This document shows positions 17,601 through 23,910 of a stretch of DNA of 24,541 bases, piece by piece (within the stretch, counting starts at the first letter, position 1; each line of letters starts with the position of its first letter). Source of the stretch: Chrysochromulina parva (Eukaryota > Haptophyta > Prymnesiales > Chrysochromulinaceae); the NCBI GenBank assembly GCA_002887195.1, contig PJAB01000536.1, positions 1 through 24,541 on the forward strand, written 5' to 3'. The notes below the pieces were generated by a model that saw nothing but the letters and a program-made list of their open reading frames with translations, made no database searches and had not been told where the DNA came from. The translations under genes were made by a program, and so were the position numbers.

Positions 17601-19432
17601 AGACGGGATTCAAGGGCGTGACCAAGCGTGATGGCAAGTACGCAACGCGGATCAGGGAGAATGGCAAGCAGCACTACCGCGGCACCTTCGCGACGGCTGA
17701 GGAGGCGGCCTTGTGCTATGCGAGGTACATTGGGGTGGAGCGAGCGGCGGCGGAGGCGGCGGAGGCAAGGGTTGCAGCGCGGCAGCCGCTCACAGCGGAC
17801 GAGGCCAGGGCGGCCGCGGCGGCTGAGGGGCTCGAGCTGGTGCCGTCATCGAGGTCGAGAAGTGTGGCAGGCTTCAAGTACGTGCAAATGGACTCTCCTT
17901 CTCATTTCAGTGTGCGAGTCACAGAAGAGAATGGCGAGAAGAAGCGCTACCCGGGCACCTTCAGAACGCCGGAGGAGGCGGCCTTGTGCTACGCGAGGCA
18001 TATTGGGGCTGAGCGAGCGGCGGCGGAGGCGGCGGAGGCAAGGGTTGTGGCGCCACAGCCGCACACAACGGACAAGAGGGCGCGTGCGGCGGCCGAGGGG
18101 CTCGAGCCGGCGGAGGCGCACCTCGGTTGGTGCGTGCTGCATTCAGCGCTTCCCGACGACCGACGCAAGCTGCAAGACTCGCCCTCATCGTCGGCGCCGC
18201 CACCGACATCAACAACTTCTGCAACCGAGCACGCCTCGCGCAAGCGGCTAGCGGCTGCCGTTGCCTGTGCAGAGGTGGTCTTGCAGGGATCGGTGGACAA
18301 GGCCAGGGCTGCCGCAGCGGCCGAGGGGCTCGAGTTGGTGCCTTCCTTGAGCAACGAGACGGGCTTCAAGGGCGTGAGCAAGAGTTATGGCAGGTATGAT
18401 GCACGGATCAGGGAGAATGGTAAGCAGCGCCACCTCGGTATCTTCGCGACGGCGGAGGAGGCGGCCTTGTGCTACGCGAGGCATATTGGGGCGGAGCGAG
18501 CGGCGGAAGAGGCAGCGGAGGCGACGAAAAAGCCGCTGCCGCTCACAGCGGACGAGGCCAGGGCGGCCGCGGCGGCTGAGGGGCTCGAGCTGGTACAGTC
18601 GTCGAGCAATGAGACGGGCTTCAAGGGCGTGGTGAAGCATTATGGCAAGTACGCAACGCGGATCAGAGTGAATCATCATCATAATGGTGCTATTCATGGT
18701 GCTCATCATAAGGGTGCTATGAATGGCGGAATTATGGTGAATCATCATCATAGCTCCCTCGGCACCTTTGCAACGCCGGAGGAAGCCTCCCTCACCCTCG
18801 CACGCTATGTTCGCGACCTTGTCGATGGCTGGCTCATCCCTGGCCGTCGTCCTCCCCACCATCCTCCGCGTCAAGCACCAGTCCCCGCCCCGCCCACTCC
18901 AACCCAAGTCGAGCGGGCGGAGGCCCTCCGCTGCTGGCGTCTGCTGCTTATAGCAATGCGCGACGACCGACGCAAGCAGCAAGACTCGCCCTCATCGTCG
19001 GCGCCGCCACCACCGCCATCACCAGCTGGCGCGACCGGTCACGCCTCACGCAAGCGGCCAGCTGCTGCAGTGGCTTGTGCCGAGGTGGACTCGCAGCGAG
19101 CGATGACTCTCCAGGCACAGCTCACGGCCGAGAGGAGTGATGACCCTCGCGCGGCTCATTGCATCATCTGCCTCGAAGCCCTGGACTTGAGGGCGGCAAG
19201 CGCCAGCTCACGAGGCGAGGCCGCATGCGGGCACACTCCTTGCTGCGGCAACTACTACCACAAGCGCTGCCTGAGCCAATGGCTGCAAGGCTCCGGGCAG
19301 TCGGGCATCACGGTGTCTACTGAGCCCAAGTGCCCGACGTGCAGGCGGGATCTAGTGGCTCGCGCGCTCATCCCCGGGCCGTACACTAAGGCAATAGAGA
19401 AAGATATGGCGGAGGAGGAACCATGGTTCTAA
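14603..19432 (+). CDS. Tudor-like / nine AP2-like repeats / RING-finger protein
   Basis: A 1609-residue protein. In-frame stop TAA at 14573-14575 precedes the first ATG. Order of parts: an N-terminal domain at about 15-75 (ILEQWECNSDGSITGRVYG ... VSGSIYRLGE), a compact module I have seen only loosely described in protists; an Ala/Glu/Arg coiled-coil stretch at about 175-285; a small Cys-rich GWAGCTKPARHSGFC segment at about 355; a Tudor-like barrel at 421-473 (GDRVRGKY ... WFDGVVTAVHEDGTCDLQYDDGDYEERV); an acidic stretch; nine AP2/ERF-like repeats centred on TGFKGV ... LGTFATAEEAALCYAR, with repeat motif starts near residues 558, 652, 738, 827, 915, 1001, 1089, 1253 and 1338; and a C-terminal RING with C1520-x2-C1523, CGH, H-x2-C and C1577-x2-C1580. 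AP2 domains bind DNA, Tudor domains bind methylated residues and RINGs recruit E2 enzymes. A nuclear, DNA-tethered ubiquitin ligase is the inference. Confidence 0.88.
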   Translation: METLPGPNAEPQDLQMHPILEQWECNSDGSITGRVYGKMGWEEGIQMTTSIVPTETHYATYVITVSGSIYRLGEKLSGVGQMDTRNADAQLLIPATLPAASAQPRSSGRAKCAPLEFWKGERPIYAASPNGLTLQGVIRYPCSDAAALPASTQKARGASRPAQRGSSPGKTSEKEAASICASKDDSQRAAASAAAATAAARAREEAARAATTAAEARAATAEAKARAARAELEATRARAAEAAAAAAAAAAAMDAAQREAAAAATATEEARREVEAAQREAAAALPVLPVLPPKPGRPRASTKPLVVVAPIDIDRDSPVAMDSSQSPISPLAAAGELLAGSVAKAQAEAERVWSALGAGLCGWAGCTKPARHSGFCVSVPDSRREKEPVQMDTAKPAPSPRELMSQARNEGRLPPSKKPKLGDRVRGKYQGQIGGRNWFDGVVTAVHEDGTCDLQYDDGDYEERVAPRFIKVIAEAETEEREEEEESEVEEEEVVEEPSEGQGTDGANLGAASVSKQPRERKALHEGGSHRPRIKPEEVRAVAAAEGLELLLSSRNETGFRDVTKRKGKYHADIRETDVHRNIRGTFATREEAALGYARHIGAERAAAEAAEGRAECPQPLTADEARAAAAAARAAAVAEGLKLVPSLSNETGFKGVTKREKSYEARKKENGKQRRLGSFATAEEAALCYARYIGAERAAAEAAEARVEGPQPLTADEARAAAAAEGLELVPSSIRKTGFKYVHALPGGKFEASVWDHDKTIHLGTFATAEEAALCYARYVGVERAAAEAAEARVAAPQPLTADEARAAAAAEGLELVPSSRSRSVTGFKGVRMHTPSYFQCSVIEENGEKKRYLGTFRTPEEAALCYARHIGAERAAAEAAKVRGECLQLKADEARAAAAAEGLELVPSLSSETGFKGVYKHHRKYKAYVSENGNGCHLGTFATAEEAALCHARYIGAERAAAEAAEARVEVPQPLTADEARAAAAAEGLELVPSSSNETGFKGVTKRDGKYATRIRENGKQHYRGTFATAEEAALCYARYIGVERAAAEAAEARVAARQPLTADEARAAAAAEGLELVPSSRSRSVAGFKYVQMDSPSHFSVRVTEENGEKKRYPGTFRTPEEAALCYARHIGAERAAAEAAEARVVAPQPHTTDKRARAAAEGLEPAEAHLGWCVLHSALPDDRRKLQDSPSSSAPPPTSTTSATEHASRKRLAAAVACAEVVLQGSVDKARAAAAAEGLELVPSLSNETGFKGVSKSYGRYDARIRENGKQRHLGIFATAEEAALCYARHIGAERAAEEAAEATKKPLPLTADEARAAAAAEGLELVQSSSNETGFKGVVKHYGKYATRIRVNHHHNGAIHGAHHKGAMNGGIMVNHHHSSLGTFATPEEASLTLARYVRDLVDGWLIPGRRPPHHPPRQAPVPAPPTPTQVERAEALRCWRLLLIAMRDDRRKQQDSPSSSAPPPPPSPAGATGHASRKRPAAAVACAEVDSQRAMTLQAQLTAERSDDPRAAHCIICLEALDLRAASASSRGEAACGHTPCCGNYYHKRCLSQWLQGSGQSGITVSTEPKCPTCRRDLVARALIPGPYTKAIEKDMAEEEPWF
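18155..18281 (+). repeat. duplicated linker, copy A (second copy at 18962-19091)
   Basis: Codes for DDRRKLQDSPSSSAPPP ... HASRKRLAAAVACAEV between AP2 units 7 and 8. Copy B at 18962-19091, after unit 9, reads DDRRKQQDSPSSSAPPP ... HASRKRPAAAVACAEV; the DNA match is nearly complete at its start. The SRKR group is a candidate nuclear localisation signal. A degenerate third relative (VPDSRREK) follows the Cys-rich segment near 15740. Confidence 0.85.
18668..18752 (+). repeat. His/Met/Asn-rich insertion in AP2 unit 9 bounded by 16-bp direct repeats
   Basis: Unit 9 is interrupted after KYATRIR by a segment rich in His, Gly, Met and Asn (NHHHNGAIHGAHH ...). Its ends carry the same 16 bp, gtgaatcatcatcata, at 18668-18683 and 18737-18752. 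Base composition is visibly more A/T-rich than the rest of the gene. It sits where other units have ENGKQ, a beta-hairpin loop. Confidence 0.85.
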
Positions 19433-20167
19433 GTTCAGGTCTAGCACACCCGTGCCAGGTGCAACATCGCTGAGAACATGACCGCAATTTTGCGGAGCCC
19501 TGCGAGGAAAATATTAGCAGTAATCACATGCATTTTAACTTGAAAACACCACAAAGGGCCACGTACAAATAACGATTTCGCTTTAGACGTCTTTAAGACG
19601 TCAACCGGTTTGAACTTTGATCGTCCGGCGGTCCGGCCGCCCGCGCAGGCCCCCTGGCCCCGCGCCGAGCCGTCGTGCGTTCCGAGCGTCCGGTCTAGGG
19701 CCGAGCGGTGCCGGGGGTAATGACACTAGATCACTGTAAACCGTGCGACGATATTCGTCATGCGATATTTGTACACCTACAGCCCGGCACCCGCCGCCGC
19801 CGGCGCGCCGGCACCGCGGTGAGTCCATTGACCGTTGCGTGTACGCGAACCCTCCAGACCGGAGACGCGCACCGCACTCCACTGCCCGCTGCTCCGCACA
19901 GTCACCCGCCACCCGGCGCCAGTGCGGTGCTCTACTCCCCCCACACCCCGGCGAGAGCATGACACTGAACGAGCGGGCCCACAAGAACCACGCATGCACC
20001 TGCTGCGGCACAGGAGAACCTTCCGCCTACCCCTGCGGCCCCACGAGCGCAGATCCACGATACTCCGCCACATACGTCCATAGATAGTAGAACAGTCCCC
20101 AGAATGTACAGGCTGAAGAAAGCTGTCCCCATGCCTCACCCACCGTGAGGTCAACATGATACATGGA
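19433..20167. other. convergent intergenic region, AP2/RING gene to PP2C gene
   Basis: About 735 bp between two 3' ends. The first 150 bp are comparatively A/T-rich, as expected for 3' untranslated sequence; 19610-20060 is strongly GC-rich. It holds a near-palindrome at 19586-19602 (gacgtctt, one base, aagacgtc) and a perfect 14-bp palindrome at 19799-19812 (gccggcgcgccggc). Frames of up to 138 codons exist on both strands but have low-complexity Arg/Pro/Ala content and no recognisable motif, so I call no gene. Confidence 0.5.
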
Positions 20168-21577
20168 TCAGCGGCCGCCGCGCCCTCGGCCACGGCCTCG
20201 GCCGGCTGCGCCGCCGCGTCCGTGGATCCCTCCCCCCGGTCCCTCGCCCCCCGGCTGCATCACCTGCATGAGCATCCTCATCATCGCGAGCTGGTCCATC
20301 GGTCCGCTGCCGACGCCGGCCCCATCACCGTCCTCGTCGGAGCGCTCCTGGCAACGCTTCGCCCACTGCTCGAACCAGGCCTTGCGCTGCGCGCTGCCCT
20401 CGGCGCCCTCGGGTTTGCCGATCAGCTCAAGCTCGGTCTCATCTTCCTCGCGCGCGGCCGGCGTACCCTTGCGCTTGAGAAGCAGCTCAAACCGCTTCTC
20501 GGTCGCTTCTGCGAAACTCATGCCGCCGCGCTCGCACATGACCACGTACGCCTTCACGAAGGACGCATTCTCGCTCCCAACAAGCGAGCCCGGCTGGAGC
20601 TCGCGCTGCTTGCCCATCGTGAAGGCCGCCGGCGCATTGCCCGCCGAGAACGAGGTGCTCGACTCGCGATGCCGCCCCATCGCCCCCTTAGAGCCGGCCG
20701 GAGGCCCACCGAAGAGGACGATCATGCACGAGATGTTGTCCTTCGAATTCCGGTCAAAGGCGCGCAAGATGACCGCCTCCGCAGCCTTGGCCGCGTCGCC
20801 GTTGGTCTCTTTGAGCACCTTCGCCGCAAGCTCGCACACCTCGGCGTTGGTGAAGGCGCCCTCGCTCACACCGTCGCACACTATGACGAGGAAGTCGCTG
20901 CTGTCGCATTCAAAATGGCCCATCTCGGGATTGGCCGTCACCGGCCGGTCCTCTTGGCTGGGGCCACCCGTCTTCTTGTATTCGCCGTCGCCGAAGCCGC
21001 GTGAGACCGACAGGTCGCCATTGACGCGGTGCACGCCGCCCGCTGCCAGGACGACTTGCCCGCCGCATCGCTCGATGCGCTCGCGCTCGACCGGATGGTT
21101 GGGCTTGTGGTCGGTGGTCAATCCGCCGTCGGTGCCTCCCCCATCGACAATGGAACCGTTAGCACGGCTCAGCAGCACGCGGCTGTCGCCCGCGTTGATC
21201 ACGTGCAGCCGGTACTTTCCCCCTGGTGCAGGCCGCCGGACCGCGCACATGGCCGCCGTCGTGCCACCCGATTTGCCAGTCCTGAGGAAGGCCGCATCGA
21301 TGTCGAGGCACATCTTCTTTGCCGCAGCATCGTTGGCAGGGCAGCCGTCGGCGGCGAGTACCTCGTGAAGGCGTTGCGCGCACCATGCAGAGCACTCTGC
21401 GCTGCCGTGTCCGTCCAAGATTCCAAAAAACCCCTCGCCGTCGCCGGTGTGGACAACGTGAGCGTCCTCCATGTTCATGCGCCAGCCGTTCATTTCAGCG
21501 AGTCCCACGCGAAAGTCCGGCGAGCCGTGGCGCTCGAGCACGGTGGTGCACACCGGCTTTGGCAACGCGGCACCCAT
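20168..21577 (-). CDS. PP2C-family (PPM) protein serine/threonine phosphatase
   Basis: A 469-residue Mg/Mn-dependent phosphatase. The frame continues upstream to 21640 but contains no ATG there; the first ATG is at 21577 and gives MGAALPKP, the usual beginning of PPM1/Ptc2-type enzymes and a plausible N-myristoylation site (Gly2). Seen: GWRMNMEDAH with E37/D38, FFGILDGHG with D55-G56, GTTA, INAGDSRV, DHKP, VNGDLSVSRGFGD, CDGVSE with D235-G236, and KDNISCMIVL with D280-N281; all metal ligands are present. The C-terminal 180 residues are an extension: helical, acidic, then Met-rich (MRMLMQVMQPGG) and a Gly-Arg tail (GRGRGRGRGGR) of the kind that binds RNA or is arginine-methylated. Membrane attachment by myristate would put the enzyme at a membrane face; this is inference. 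Confidence 0.95.
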   Translation of the reverse strand: MGAALPKPVCTTVLERHGSPDFRVGLAEMNGWRMNMEDAHVVHTGDGEGFFGILDGHGSAECSAWCAQRLHEVLAADGCPANDAAAKKMCLDIDAAFLRTGKSGGTTAAMCAVRRPAPGGKYRLHVINAGDSRVLLSRANGSIVDGGGTDGGLTTDHKPNHPVERERIERCGGQVVLAAGGVHRVNGDLSVSRGFGDGEYKKTGGPSQEDRPVTANPEMGHFECDSSDFLVIVCDGVSEGAFTNAEVCELAAKVLKETNGDAAKAAEAVILRAFDRNSKDNISCMIVLFGGPPAGSKGAMGRHRESSTSFSAGNAPAAFTMGKQRELQPGSLVGSENASFVKAYVVMCERGGMSFAEATEKRFELLLKRKGTPAAREEDETELELIGKPEGAEGSAQRKAWFEQWAKRCQERSDEDGDGAGVGSGPMDQLAMMRMLMQVMQPGGEGPGGGIHGRGGAAGRGRGRGRGGR

Positions 21578-21775
21578 TGCGGCGCGTCGCGTTGTGCCGT
21601 TGCAATCGTCACATTCACATTCACAATCGATAGAAAACAAGACGCGTCCCTACATGGTTGATAGCTAAGCACTGAGTCGTCCATTTCCCTGCACCACGAC
21701 TATGAAAAAGTCGAGCGCCTCGTGCTCCTCTTGTCTCGAGTCGTGGGTGGCTCCGGTGCGACTATCGGAGCGTCA
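21578..21775. promoter_or_regulatory. short divergent promoter region between PP2C and CS-domain genes
   Basis: About 200 bp separate the two start codons, so a shared bidirectional promoter is likely. Contents: a run of cacatt/cacaat hexamers at about 21610-21627 and a short inverted repeat cgact ... agtcg at 21697-21713 that overlaps an upstream ATG. No obvious TATA box. Confidence 0.5.
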
Positions 21776-21785
21776 ATGCCCGTGA
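21702..21785 (+). promoter_or_regulatory. possible upstream ORF overlapping the CS-domain gene start
   Basis: An ATG at 21702 opens a 27-codon frame (beginning MKKSSASCSSC) that stops with TGA at 21783-21785, so it overlaps the main ATG at 21776 in a different frame. If the transcript starts upstream of 21702, this could lower translation of the main protein. Whether it does depends on the unknown transcription start. Confidence 0.3.
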
Positions 21786-22936
21786 CCGACTACTCGAAAT
21801 GGTCCAACATGGAGTTTAAGGACGACGACGATGAGGACGGACGGCCGCGCAAACCACGTGTCACCCGGCTCGAAGGCCCATCGCGCATCACTCTCGGCGC
21901 TCCGGAGCCGACTGCTGCAGCCACGGCGATCACAAAGCAGCCAGCGGCAGCTACAGCGAGCTGCAGCAGTGCTGGTGCCGGTACCCGCAGCGGCCAGGCC
22001 GCTGATGCCAAGCCGAAGCCACGCTCTGGTCTCGACTATGCCAAGTGGGACGCTTTCGAAGACTCGGACGACGCCATCAGCGATGAGGACGAATATGCAG
22101 ATGAGCACCAACCTCTTCCTGGCAACGAGGATGACGAAGAGGACGAGCTCGATGAGCGGGAGCTGCAGCAGCTCAAGACGAGACTGGGGCCGTCGATGCT
22201 CCCTCCGCCATCGGCCGCCACCGCGGTGCCGCCGCCAGCTCCACCCGTCGCGGACGACCCAGAGGCGCGCCTTGCGCTCCGACAGAAGGCACTTACGCGC
22301 AACGGTGCGGCGCGCGACACGCACCTGTGGCGGCAGACGGACCGCGAGGTGGAGCTGAGCGTGCTGCTCCCGCCTGGCACACGCGCGCGGGAGTTGCGCC
22401 CGGAGCTACGCGAGGCTGACCTCATCGTAGGCACGCGCCAGAGGCTGATCTTGCATCGTGTCGGGTCGGGCGCCGTCTCGGGCAGTGGAGGCGCAGGCGC
22501 CGTCTCGGGCACCGTGGGTGACTTCGAGCTGGCGTACTCGGTGGTGCAGCCTGAGAGCGCTGAGGAGCTCAGGTGGGAGGTGACCGACTACGAGCCAGCG
22601 GGCGGGCGCAGACTGCTCCACGTCACCCTACAGAAGGAGATGCCACACGGCGTGACCATTTGGTGGGAACGCGCTGTCGTGGGCGACGCGGCTGTCGACA
22701 CGACGACGCTCCCTGACCGGCGGTGGGCGGATCGGCTGCCCGGACAGCAGAGCGGCTGGCAGGAGGCGCAGCGGCTCTTCCGCGAGAAGGTCGCTGCGCG
22801 CGAGCGCACGCCTATCTGGGTGGACTCCGGGGGAGGGGGCGACGACATGGGCGACGACATGGACGACGGGGCCGATGCGGAAGAACCAGAAGCTGCGCGC
22901 GCGAGCGGCGAATCTGCTCCAGCGGCTCCGCCGTAG
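21776..22936 (+). CDS. CS-domain (p23/NudC-like) protein with two DYxKW motifs
   Basis: A 386-residue protein. The frame upstream of 21776 is reachable only through GTG; the first ATG is 21776 (MPVTDYSKWSNMEF). The N-terminal motif D5-Y-S-K-W9 followed by acidic residues resembles the start of Cdc37-like Hsp90 co-chaperones, and a second copy, DYAKWDAFEDSDD, occurs at about 87-99. After acidic and Pro-rich linkers comes a CS domain at about 184-310: HLWRQTDREVELSVLLPPG, then LIVGTRQRL, then RLLHVTLQKEMPHGVTIWWERAV, with the paired Trp typical of NudC-like proteins. CS proteins bind Hsp90 or act as chaperones in the cytosol. The CS domain carries a Gly/Ser-rich insertion (about 229-247) between strands. 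The C-terminus is acidic. Client or partner is unknown. Confidence 0.87.
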   Translation: MPVTDYSKWSNMEFKDDDDEDGRPRKPRVTRLEGPSRITLGAPEPTAAATAITKQPAAATASCSSAGAGTRSGQAADAKPKPRSGLDYAKWDAFEDSDDAISDEDEYADEHQPLPGNEDDEEDELDERELQQLKTRLGPSMLPPPSAATAVPPPAPPVADDPEARLALRQKALTRNGAARDTHLWRQTDREVELSVLLPPGTRARELRPELREADLIVGTRQRLILHRVGSGAVSGSGGAGAVSGTVGDFELAYSVVQPESAEELRWEVTDYEPAGGRRLLHVTLQKEMPHGVTIWWERAVVGDAAVDTTTLPDRRWADRLPGQQSGWQEAQRLFREKVAARERTPIWVDSGGGGDDMGDDMDDGADAEEPEAARASGESAPAAPP

Positions 22937-23181
22937 CACGGTAGTACAATTGTATGGGCGTGCCGGGGGGGGTAAAGTTTGAGAAAGGGTCAGTTGAATC
23001 GACACACAAGGTACCGACCAGCCACTAAAGTTTGGCCACCTTAACAGTTTTCTTGTTCACAGCCAATTCACACCGATTGCCGATCGGTGTGAGAGCCTCA
23101 ACGCGAGCTCTCGCTCCCCGGCCCTGTGTGCCCTGGGGACGGCCTCGTGGTGCCAAGCGGCATTCAAGCAGGACTGGAAGC
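22937..23181. other. spacer and probable 5' leader of the downstream gene
   Basis: Holds a perfect 9-bp stem hairpin (cacaccgat, 5-nt loop, atcggtgtg) at 23069-23091. It also holds a pyrimidine-rich stretch ending in CAG at 23062 that resembles a 3' splice site, with a GTAAAG at 22972 that could be a 5' splice site. A 91-nt leader intron is possible but not shown. Confidence 0.4.
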
Positions 23182-23910
23182 ATGGGCAGAGCGTCATCCT
23201 CGCCAACTGAGACCAAGACTATCTCAAGAACGACACCGAGTGCTCCGGAGGCCATGCAGGTGGCAAGGAGGCATGGAGCATCAGCGACAAAGGATGGGAC
23301 CACGAGCAAGCACAAGACTCCGCCGCGAGAGCTGTCGAGCTCTTTGGCAGGGTCGGCAATGTCAGCAGCTTCGGCGGCGAGGACGAACAGGGCCGATATT
23401 ACGCTACGGGAGAATGCCGTTGAAGGGGATGATGAGTACCACAACCACTCGGAAGACGATCGTGTGCGTCGCTTGCTCGCCGTCCGCAAGAGTGGAAGCA
23501 CGAGTCGACCGAGCACAAGGCAGAGGAAAGGGCGAGCAAGCTCAAGACGTGGGCCGACTGCTACGCCTGAGCCCAATGCAACCGTGTCGGACCCAGCGCC
23601 ACCGTTGCTTCCGCTTGGCACTGGAGAATTGCGACGACGACCACCTCCAGTTCTAAAGGGGTTGTCGCTTGGACCCTCCCCGGAGGATAAGCTCAAGGTG
23701 AGCCTTGAGTTGGATCTAGCTCATATCGACGCGAGCGAAGTCGTCCTACACCGCAAGCGAGTCACACAGCCACCCGTGAAAGCGGCTCATGGCGGCTTGG
23801 ATTTCGAAAAGTGGAAGATGTCCGCTGCACATGACCAATGGTTCAAGGAGCAGATGGCTCTCACAAGTTCGATGAACTCGTTCTACAGTAGTTACGGCAG
23901 CAATAGCTGA
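23182..23910 (+). CDS. hypothetical Ser/Arg/Pro-rich protein
   Basis: About 242 residues from the first ATG (MGRASSSPTETK). I do not recognise it. The first 190 residues are low-complexity, rich in Ser, Thr, Arg and Pro, with basic clusters (RRLLAVRKSG, TRQRKGRASSRRG) that could hold nuclear signals. The last 70 are less biased: LKVSLELDLAHIDASEVVLHR, then GGLDFEKWKMSAAHDQWFKEQM and a Ser/Tyr tail. That part, with its aromatic spacing, is the best evidence of real coding. The frame stays open upstream to an in-frame TAA at 23026-23028 without an ATG. It follows the CS-domain gene on the same strand. Coding status is likely but not certain. Confidence 0.55.
   Translation: MGRASSSPTETKTISRTTPSAPEAMQVARRHGASATKDGTTSKHKTPPRELSSSLAGSAMSAASAARTNRADITLRENAVEGDDEYHNHSEDDRVRRLLAVRKSGSTSRPSTRQRKGRASSRRGPTATPEPNATVSDPAPPLLPLGTGELRRRPPPVLKGLSLGPSPEDKLKVSLELDLAHIDASEVVLHRKRVTQPPVKAAHGGLDFEKWKMSAAHDQWFKEQMALTSSMNSFYSSYGSNS

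Larger units (their letters stand above)
16200..18830 (+). repeat. nine tandem AP2-like coding repeats, unit about 255-285 bp
   Basis: Conserved threonine/alanine codons that open the TGFKGV-type motif fall at 16274, 16556, 16814, 17081, 17345, 17603, 17867, 18359 and 18614, so most units are 258-267 bp. The linker (ADEARAAAAAEGLELVPS) and the tail (AEEAALCYARYIGAERAAAEAAEARV) are nearly identical at DNA level between units, while the beta-sheet part diverges (for example unit 3 KYVHALPGGKF, unit 4 VRMHTPSYFQ, unit 7 VQMDSPSHFS). Units 4 and 7 share an extra RSRSV insertion and are sister copies, as are units 2, 6 and 8. Confidence 0.93.

Noticed and set aside
16200..18830. TAL-effector-like or other known modular DNA-binding repeat
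   Set aside because: Units are about 86-89 residues with AP2-like beta-sheet plus helix pattern, unlike 33-35-residue TAL or 35-residue PPR units.
19601..20193. Overlapping minus-strand frames of 136-138 codons in the spacer
   Set aside because: Arg/Gly/Ala-biased GC-rich sequence with no motif; competing frames on the other strand are equally long.
21578..21640. Longer PP2C N-terminus starting at 21640
   Set aside because: That start would be TTG; the extra residues come from a cacatt simple repeat, and the ATG at 21577 gives the family-typical MGAALPKP start.
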